From contig MNCI01005003.1 in assembly GCA_015680685.1 (NCBI GenBank), forward strand, positions 141,793-166,811: a stretch of DNA of 25,019 nucleotides. Reading direction: 5' to 3'. Below, piece after piece: positions 19,051-25,019 of this stretch. Numbering within the stretch: position 1 is the stretch's first letter; each line of letters begins with the position of its first letter. The stretch is from Gnetum montanum (taxonomy: Eukaryota > Streptophyta > Gnetopsida > Gnetales > Gnetaceae). The translations under genes were made by a program, and so were the position numbers. The notes under the pieces are model-generated. The model did not search any database, was not told the origin of the DNA, and worked only from the letters and a program-made list of their open reading frames with translations.

Positions 19051-19500
19051 TCTATAAGCATTTAACTGGTCCAGGCCATTTCATATCATGATAGATGCAT
19101 CAAATTATGCCTTGGAAGTCATGCTTACATAGTTAGATAACTAGAAACGTCTATATTATATTCACTATGCTAGCCAAAGCATTATGGATGAACAATTGAG
19201 CTATACCACCATAGAAAAAGAGTTGATGGTAGTGGTACTTGCTCTAGAAAAGTTCAAGCATTATGTGCTTAGATATAAGGTGTCTATGCACATGGACCAC
19301 AGTGCCATCCACTTCCTAATGAACAAGCCAACGGTGAGGCCCCTATCATACAGTGGCTAGTGATCTTGCAAGAATTTGATCTTACAATGGTAGATCAAAA
19401 GGAAACTAAGAATGTGGTCACTGATTACTTGTCTCGATTGCGATGGGATGACAAAGAGGAAGAAGATCTGTTATTTGATATGTTTCTTGACAAAATCCTC
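19051..19500 (+). pseudogene. pol: RNase H domain (element B)
   Basis: 'RPFHIMIDASNYALEVML' carries the first catalytic Asp. Next come 'IHYASQSIMDEQLSYTTIEKEL' with the catalytic Glu, 'FKHYVLRYKVSMHMDHSAI' with a further Asp, and a 'VVTDYLSRL'-like end. A frame change near 19340 returns the chain to the frame used by integrase. Stops at 19130 and 19142 interrupt it. The domain removed RNA from RNA-DNA hybrids. Confidence 0.85.
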
Positions 19501-20841
19501 TTTTTTGAGGCTATAACTAAATAATTGTCCAATGAGCCTAAATGGTATGATGGCATTCTCACCTATCTTCTCACTTAGGAGATTCCACAAGGGTTAGACC
19601 ACCGAAAGAAATAGCAATTTCTTCACTGGGTAAAACACTTCATGGAGATTAATGGACACCTCTACAAGGTGTGCATCGATGGCCTAGTTCATTGGGATGT
19701 CCCTGATGTTGATCAGTTGTGCATTTTCCAAGATGCTCATGAAGGTCCTTGTGGAGGACACTATGTTGGAAGACACTTAGCCATTAAAATCCTAATGGTA
19801 GGGTACTATTGGCCAACAACCTTTAGGGATGCTCACCATTATGTCCACTCTTGTGAATGATGCTAATGATATGGTGGAATGACTTCTTGAATGGAGGGAC
19901 CTCAACAATGGATTCAACCACTGGAATTCTTTGACATTTGGGGCATTGATTTCATGGATCCCATAATTTTCATGTCAAATGAAAAGGCATACATCATAGT
20001 TACTATTGAATATTGTATGAAATGGGTAGAAACAATAGCCATCATTAACTATACATCTTCTACTACTGCTTAGTTTATATAACAAAATGTTGTAAACAAG
20101 TTTGGTGTGCCATGTGCATTAATTTCTGATAATGGAACTCACTTTACAAGCACTACTTTTTAGAAAATCATGCAATGCTTGGGGGTTAAACATAAACTCA
20201 CAACACCTTATCATCTCCAACCTAATGGTCAAGCTAAGGTTTCCAATAGGAAAATCACAAGGATACTAACAAGAACTGTTAGCAAGTATAGGAAGGACTG
20301 GAGCACAAAACTTAATGATGAACTTTGGGCTTACTACTCAACATGGAAACTTGTAGACTATTCTCCCTATGAGCTTGTGTATAGAAAATTACCAACACTT
20401 CCTATTCAGTCCAAGCTCTGTACACTTTCAACAACTTGTGACCTTGACCTTGACTTAAGGCTAGCTCAAAAGGAAAGATTAATGAATCTCAACCTACAAG
20501 ATGAAAATTGATTGGTGATCCTATCATTTAACAAGTTGCACAAGGCCTATAACAAAAAGTTTCATGACCTAAAAATCAAAAAAGTCAAATTTCAACCATG
20601 ACATAAGGTTCTCTACTAAAACCCCACACACATACCTCAACAAACTAATTTTCAAACATTGTGGGAATGACCTTACATTATTTATGAGACTTTTTCTTAT
20701 GGGGCCATGATGATCTACAAACCTAAGTGCCCAAAGAAGAAACAACTACTCAACATCTAACAAATTAAACCTTTCCATGAGCATAAGTCAGCTAATACAA
20801 CAAAAGCCTCATCGAATGGACAACCAAGCTCCATATTTTAA
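19501..20841 (+). pseudogene. pol: integrase (element B)
   Basis: Zinc-binding half: 'DAHEGPCGGHYVGRH' and 'HHYVHSCE', then stops (about 19730-19865). Core: first Asp in 'GIDFM' (19948-19950), second Asp in 'ISDNGTHF' (20128-20130), and exactly 35 codons later the expected catalytic Glu is Lys (AAG, 20236-20238, in 'NGQAKVSNRKI'). The tail has a GPY-like 'LWE-stop-PYIIYETFSYGA' at 20659-20705 and ends at TAA 20839-20841. No chromodomain follows. It inserted the DNA copy into the genome. RT-RNase H-integrase order defines Ty3/gypsy. Confidence 0.9.
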
Positions 20842-20859
20842 ATCTCCTCCTTTTAACTT

Positions 20860-20873
20860 AGTCATGGGGGAGA
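20860..20873 (+). promoter_or_regulatory. Polypurine-like site after pol (element B)
   Basis: AGTCATGGGGGAGA, followed by TGTTCACC, lies 19 bp after the pol stop. It shares the core AGTCATGGGGG with the tracts before the 3' LTRs of A and C. Since the LTR is not here but kilobases on, this would be a second, internal tract. It could also be the relic of an LTR boundary. Confidence 0.5.
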
Positions 20874-21179
20874 TGTTCACCCATGCTAACCATATAAGCA
20901 GCTCCTCAGTTTTTCAATTTTTTGTTTTACACATTTTTTGTTTTACAACTTTTTGTTTTACACATTTTTTATTTTACATTTTTTTGTTTTCATGGTATTA
21001 ATCTTTTCTAAGTTTTTTTACACCATCATTAGTACATTTTCTATTTCTTGAATATTTTACACTTTTATATATTTTTTTAATTTTATTTTATTTTATTTTC
21101 TAACTTTTTGTTAATAAGTGCTAGGTACATTGGTAATGTGTTACTTCATGATGGTATGTACTACTTTATTATTTAATTG
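20874..21179. other. T-rich post-pol stretch of element B
   Basis: Repeated 'ttttgttttaca' phrases with no credible protein; an open stretch at 20777-21001 is the pol tail in another frame plus low-complexity T-rich DNA. Comparable DNA occurs in H at 2454-2800. Confidence 0.5.
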
Positions 21180-21432
21180 TTGGTGTCNCAATTAAATAAT
21201 AAAGTAGTACATACCATCATGAAGTAACACATTACCAATGTACCTAGCACTTATTAACAAAAAGTTAGAAAATAAAATAAAATAAAATTAAAAAAATATA
21301 TAAAAGTGTAAAATATTCAAGAAATAGAAAATGTACTAATGATGGTGTAAAAAAACTTAGAAAAGATTAATACCATGAAAACAAAAAAATGTAAAATAAA
21401 AAATGTGTAAAACAAAAAGTTGTAAAACAAAA
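20936..21432. repeat. Perfect 244-bp inverted duplication around a single N (probable assembly artefact)
   Basis: 20936-21179 and 21189-21432 are reverse complements with no mismatch seen, separated by nine bases that include N at 21188; another N (21433) closes the right arm. Identity this high amid heavily decayed DNA, bounded by one-base gaps, points to a redundant contig placed in reverse. Confidence 0.85.
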
Positions 21433-21433
21433 N

Positions 21434-22278
21434 CAGTCAAAGGTTTGAACAAGGTGTAGCTTCAAGGGGATTCAGTATTCTTTGTGCCTTTCTTTTTTCT
21501 TGGGTGCATGTGTGTTTTCATGAATTTCTTACCATTTCATGTCCATCAGTAAAAGGAAGTTGAATAAGTCCTTTCATGGTGTGGTTCTCATTAGAAACAA
21601 AATGATGAGAATTCAAAGCACACCCCTTGGATAAAATAAATGCATGTGTCTTTGCATGGTGTGGTTCCCATTAAAAAAAACAATAAAAATTCAAAGCACA
21701 CCCCTTTGACAAAATAAATGGGCTAGAAGCACTAGTTATGGGACTCATCCCCTCTAACTAAGACCCTTCCTCATTTCCTACTTCTTCCCTAATAAGAAAT
21801 AGTGGTTGTTCTATGGAAGAACTCTTGTGTCTTAGGGGATGGACTGGTCTTAGAATGATGATGTGAAGTTACTAAACGTGGTAGGTTTTGGTCTAGACTA
21901 AGGATGGATTCTATCGAGTCATTTAACCACAAATTCTAGACAAGGGGCTTCATGTGACCTTAATTAGGAACTCCATTTCACTCTCTCTCCCATCTATCTA
22001 TGCATTTCGTATCTCACCTCACTACCAGTTTCATGTTCTAGTTTGATGTGTTGGAATTCTTAGTTAGTTTCTTTTGGATTTTTGTACTTAACCTTCTATA
22101 ACCATTAATCATCCACAAAGCCCATGGACTCTTTGGTTTGAAGTTATGCAAGGGCATAAAATTCCTATGCCTACTTTGCGAAGGACCCACTTGCATATCT
22201 TTTGGTTGGGTTACTTAAGTTCTTTTCCCTTAGCAATATTACAATCAAATTTTCCTTTGTTTACCCCATCAATGACAT
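21434..22278 (+). other. R-block of element B
   Basis: Aligns with A 6405-7220 over its whole length. It holds a partial tandem duplication of about 79 bp: 21571-21649 and 21650-21722 both run 'cttt(g)catggtgtggttc' to 'caaagcacacccc'. No coding frame. It stops at an N (22279) before any internal promoter is reached. Confidence 0.6.
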
Positions 22279-22409
22279 NCTAGAAAATGTTGTGAAGATG
22301 TCCACAATTGGATGTCATTGATGGGGTAAACAAAGGAAAATTTGATTGTAATATTGCTAAGGAAAAAGAACTTAAGTAACCCAACCAAAAGATATGCAAG
22401 TGGGTCCTT
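22181..22409. repeat. 98-bp inverted duplication between single Ns (probable assembly artefact)
   Basis: 22181-22278 and 22312-22409 are reverse complements with one mismatch seen ('cccttag' against 'ctaagga'). The Ns lie at 22279 and 22410. Same pattern as the larger one upstream. Confidence 0.8.
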
Positions 22410-22410
22410 N

Positions 22411-22481
22411 GGTTGTTCCATTTGAGTCAGTTTGTATGTCAGTCAATAATCCCATACCTACCCAATATATATTGTAAGGAA
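22411..22481 (+). other. Pre-LTR fragment at the broken 3' end of element B
   Basis: 'gtcagtcaataatcccatacctaccc...attgtaaggaa' matches C about 800-850, which lies just before the C polypurine tract. Here the match stops and ORF3 of H resumes, so tract and 3' LTR are missing. Confidence 0.5.
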
Positions 22482-23960
22482 GTTTATGTGACCAAGATTT
22501 AGCAATGAAAACTGACTATAGTAGTGATGCAACACCAAGATTTACTTGGCATAGTAGAAGTAAACTGATCATATAAAGAAGTCATTCAATGTTCCTGTTG
22601 AGATACTGGTAGATATTTTTAGAGCTAAATATTTAGAAACATTAACCAAAACATCAAGAAAGGAAATTATATCCCTATTAAACATGAAAATGACTAGGAA
22701 AGATTGCTATATATAGGATAAGTGATGTATAATCTTTTTGATATCCCTAGTAATATCACTACAATGCTATTAGAATTAATATGTACAAATGATATGTTGG
22801 TCATGGAAGAAACAAGGATCCAACATGAAAAAAATAAAGTGTAGAGACTACAAGAAGGGTTAACTATATTGAGAGACAGAAGATAAGATCCTGCACAACA
22901 AATTACACTAGACTAGTTCGCACAATTTAGAGTTGAACAAATTACTTAATTGATGACCAAGCAAAAATAGATAAACATGGAGAAAGAAAAGCTAGTATGT
23001 AATGTATTAGTAGTAGATGCTTAGATGTATTTCCATGCCAAGGCTATTGTTGCATTAGAAGAAGAGAATAAGTAGATTGCTACAAAATATTTGAGGTTAA
23101 TACACATTAAGAAGTAGAAAAACATACTTGATAAAAGTATCCATCAATTAATAGAGTAGTTTGCTAGAGTCAACCTTAACATAAGATAATTAACCCATGA
23201 AAATAAAATCTTATTAATGGAATAAGTGTGCCTAGCCAAATAAAAGTCAATCATTAAAATTAGCATGTGGTAAAATGAGGCCAAGAAAAATGAAATACTC
23301 AAGAAACATTTTAGAGATCAAGTAAACATGTACAAGAAAATCAATAAGAAAGAGATCTAGATGGTTAAGGTAAAAGTCAATTCCATCACACAAGAAACAC
23401 CTAATTTGTAACCCATTTTGGACAATATTTTGCTTGTCCATAAAGCTAAGCTAAAGAACAAAGGCTTGTAGATAAAAGATTTAACAAAATACATGGAGTT
23501 AGAAAATCTACAATTTGCTAACATAGCCATATTGATAGCAATCAATCCAAGGATAGAATTAGAGTAATAAGTGACTACAATATTGTCTATGTATGAAAAT
23601 GAGTTTGCAAATAGAAAGATGCATAGTAGAAACTTCACATTACAAACTCTGAGCTCTAAGTAGTCAAATCAAGCTACTAGCATTAGAAAGATATTGCAAA
23701 AAATCTATCCAAAAGAATAAATGATTATCAAGAATTACAGAAGATGCCCAAAGCCTTTAAGGTAGAAAGGATATAATTCACAGCATGGTATGTCAAAGCT
23801 CACAAAATGTTCCCACAAATACCATATCCCAAGAAAGTGTAAATACCTGCAAACATTGTTGAATTAGCATAGATGGTGCATGATCCTAAAATGAAGAGTA
23901 AAAGTTGATGTCTTTATTGAATAGGTAATAGTTATAGAAGCTAGATGAAAAATGAAAAAG
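22482..23960 (+). pseudogene. ORF3 of element H, 3' half (coiled coil and C-terminal block)
   Basis: 'LTIVVMQHQD' (ATG at 22527) matches A's 'AIILVMQYQG' (ATG at 9322). A long, charged coiled coil follows in one frame; between about 22741 and 23360 I count 8 TAG, 6 TAA and no TGA. 'VNMYKKINKKEI' (23325-23360) matches A's 'VNEKHIQMAKAKVN' region, 'YMELENLQFANIAILIA' (about 23490) matches A's 'YMELANL', stop, 'YANLVMLTA', and 'FTAWYVKAHKMFPQIPYP' (from 23777) matches A's C-terminal block. Distances between these landmarks differ from A by 13 bp or less each. Function unknown; it may be a nuclear or particle-associated accessory protein. Confidence 0.65.
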
Positions 23961-24200
23961 ATCAATGAAGGAGCCTCTATCACTAAGAACATGAAGAAGC
24001 TACATTAAGCTTTATTTTGTTTTTGTTTTGTATCAATCATGTGCTACATGATAATTTTGGAATACCACTCAAACAAAGATGTTGCATTCATAGTAGAGTT
24101 AGTCATGTATATATGTCATGATGTTAGAGTCCATGTAACCCCATAAGTTTGTAATGAAGTCTATCCTTCTTTTGTTTAAAGTTAAGGATAAGTTTTTAGT

Positions 24201-24213
24201 TAGTCATGACATA
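24201..24213 (+). promoter_or_regulatory. Decayed polypurine tract of element H
   Basis: 'tagtcatgacata' corresponds to CAGTCATGGGGGTA with G-to-A changes. The preceding 'aaggataagttttt' matches the region before A's tract. Confidence 0.5.
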
Positions 24214-24311
24214 TGTTGAAGTTAAGGACTATGATATCATATCTGTAGTATCATAGCCTAATATACAATTCATAAATGCAATGTAGTGGATCATTGTCAT
24301 ACCTATAAATA
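24214..24311 (+). promoter_or_regulatory. U3 of H: GATATC palindrome and TATA box
   Basis: ATGATATCAT palindrome at 24231-24240, then 'gtagtatcatag', then TATAAATA. The core is that of the C array and of H's internal promoter. Confidence 0.45.
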
Positions 24312-24479
24312 TGAGCCCACCGTTGTGTCAAAAATAAGTTTTTGACTAATAATTAGTGCAATTCTTGCAATTCGGTTTTTAAAGTTAGAGTTACTTATGA
24401 ATGCCCAAAGTGTGGTGAATTATAGTTGTATAACATCTTTATTTGAATACATTATTTCTTGACACAAATCATGAATGAC

Positions 24480-24485
24480 AATAAA
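24480..24485 (+). terminator. Poly(A) signal of the H LTR
   Basis: AATAAA in 'gacaataaagatcaag'. Confidence 0.55.
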
Positions 24486-25019
24486 GATCAAGATTCATTG
24501 CAACATCTCACATAGAATAGACTTACTTTCCATGTTTTTTACTTTTACTATGTCATGTATAATTTCTAAGTCATTCAATATCCTAATTCTCATTAGCAAG
24601 GTAGAATGAGTACAATTGGTTTCAAGTTAAAGTGTAATTATTTGGTAACTTAGTAGTAACTTTGCTTGATTTCATTAATAGTAAAGTTACTTGGTAATCT
24701 TAGTAACAATTACATTATCCCATGATGTGTATGGAAAACTAAAAATAGATACTTATTGCCACTAGGCTAAAATAGTCTTACATTTTCATTCTACTTAGAA
24801 TTAGAATTTCTAATTATTTCCATGATATTTACTTTTAGTACACTCAAATCCAACCAACATTATTTTATCATATGCCTCACTACCAGTAAAGCTATATGTT
24901 TTATACCTCACTAACTCTAAGTGGAAGATAATGATCATGAACTCATTATTAACTCACTAGTATACTTACATTGTCCATTAATGTATTATGATATGGTTGC
25001 ATGTGAGCACTTGTGACAT

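Larger units (their letters stand above)
13643..22481 (+). mobile_element. Element B: Ty3/gypsy retrotransposon with gag and complete-order pol, 3' end missing
   Basis: Contains 5' LTR, PBS, gag, protease, RT, RNase H and integrase in Ty3/gypsy order, then a polypurine-like site, R-block and about 70 bp of pre-LTR sequence. No ORF3 of its own, polypurine tract or 3' LTR is present; several N joins fall in this end. It interrupts H's ORF3. A tRNA-Asp PBS, a Cx2(C)x3Hx3C-type knuckle and a GPY-like tail without chromodomain favour the Athila/Tat side of the family. Confidence 0.85.
22482..25019 (+). mobile_element. Element H, segment 3: 3' half of ORF3, polypurine tract and LTR
   Basis: ORF3 continues in the same frame as segment 2, followed by a decayed polypurine tract and an LTR that reaches the window edge. 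The LTR's GATATC palindrome fits H's internal GATAT array, supporting one element. Confidence 0.6.
24214..25019 (+). repeat. 3' LTR of element H (incomplete at window edge)
   Basis: Starts TGTTGAAG. TATAAATA lies at 24304-24311 and AATAAA at 24480-24485, 176 bp apart as in the other LTRs. The last bases ('tatgatatggttgcatgtgagcac') correspond to the conserved U5 end, so only a few bases are cut off. It is too different from B's 5' LTR to be its partner, which supports assigning it to H. Confidence 0.65.

Noticed and set aside
20936-21432. A real cruciform, MITE or small-RNA hairpin
   Set aside because: Single-N boundaries and perfect identity favour a misplaced contig.
20874-22278. R-block of B as the 3' LTR of element B
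   Set aside because: It begins with TG after a polypurine-like site, but it does not match B's 5' LTR (no TATA-AATAAA spacing, no conserved U5 end), and A carries the same block internally, between gag and ORF3.
23247-23638. Reverse-strand open stretches at 23247-23441 and 23357-23638
   Set aside because: Antisense to the conserved coiled coil of H's ORF3.
24214-25019. H's terminal LTR as the partner of B's 5' LTR
   Set aside because: The U3 arrays differ in kind (GATATC against TGACATCA) and the rest is much more diverged than A's LTR pair; ORF3 continuity assigns it to H.

Overview
This window looks like intergenic plant DNA, probably from a large, repeat-choked genome of the gymnosperm kind. 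It is AT-rich, CpG-poor over most of its length, and made almost entirely of old, decayed Ty3/gypsy LTR retrotransposons inserted into one another. No host gene, tRNA, rRNA or CRISPR array is visible. The organism call is an inference from style. The retroelement calls rest on visible protein motifs, primer-binding sites, LTR ends and one clean target-site duplication.

Layout. (1) Element C, 1-1604, is only a 3' part: some internal sequence, a polypurine tract and a 3' LTR (885-1604). (2) Bases 1605-2435 are unassigned. (3) An old element, H, survives in three pieces, about 2436-4410, 12001-13642 and 22482-25019, separated by later insertions. (4) Element A, 4411-11995, has both LTRs and an ACACA target duplication. 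It carries a gag N-terminus and a long third ORF but no pol, and it sits in the leader of H's third ORF. (5) Element B, 13643 to about 22481, has a 5' LTR, primer-binding site, gag, protease, RT, RNase H and integrase. It lacks a 3' LTR and sits inside H's third ORF. (6) H ends with the rest of the third ORF, a polypurine tract and an LTR that runs to the window edge.

The elements share one plan: LTR, PBS, gag, pol, a polypurine-like site, a conserved non-coding block (the 'R-block'), a U3-like array with a TATA box, a leader ending in a splice-acceptor-like sequence, a third ORF (ORF3) of about 2.9 kb, polypurine tract, LTR. LTRs start TGATG and end CATCA, carry TATAAATA 83-135 bp from the start, and carry AATAAA 174-188 bp after that. 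The PBS is a decayed match to the 3' end of tRNA-Asp. Together with the gag and RT motifs and a GPY-like integrase tail without chromodomain, this suggests the Athila/Tat side of Ty3/gypsy.

The most interesting feature is ORF3. It is present in two divergent copies (A and H) with almost identical landmark spacing, a basic N-terminus, a compact central motif and a long coiled coil. It sits behind its own U3-like promoter, whose short repeats match those of the same element's LTR in element A. I do not recognise its function. All coding regions are dead. In-frame stops are dominated by TAG/TAA/TGA explainable by C-to-T or G-to-A changes, while frameshifts are rare. Two inverted duplications bounded by single Ns are probably assembly artefacts.
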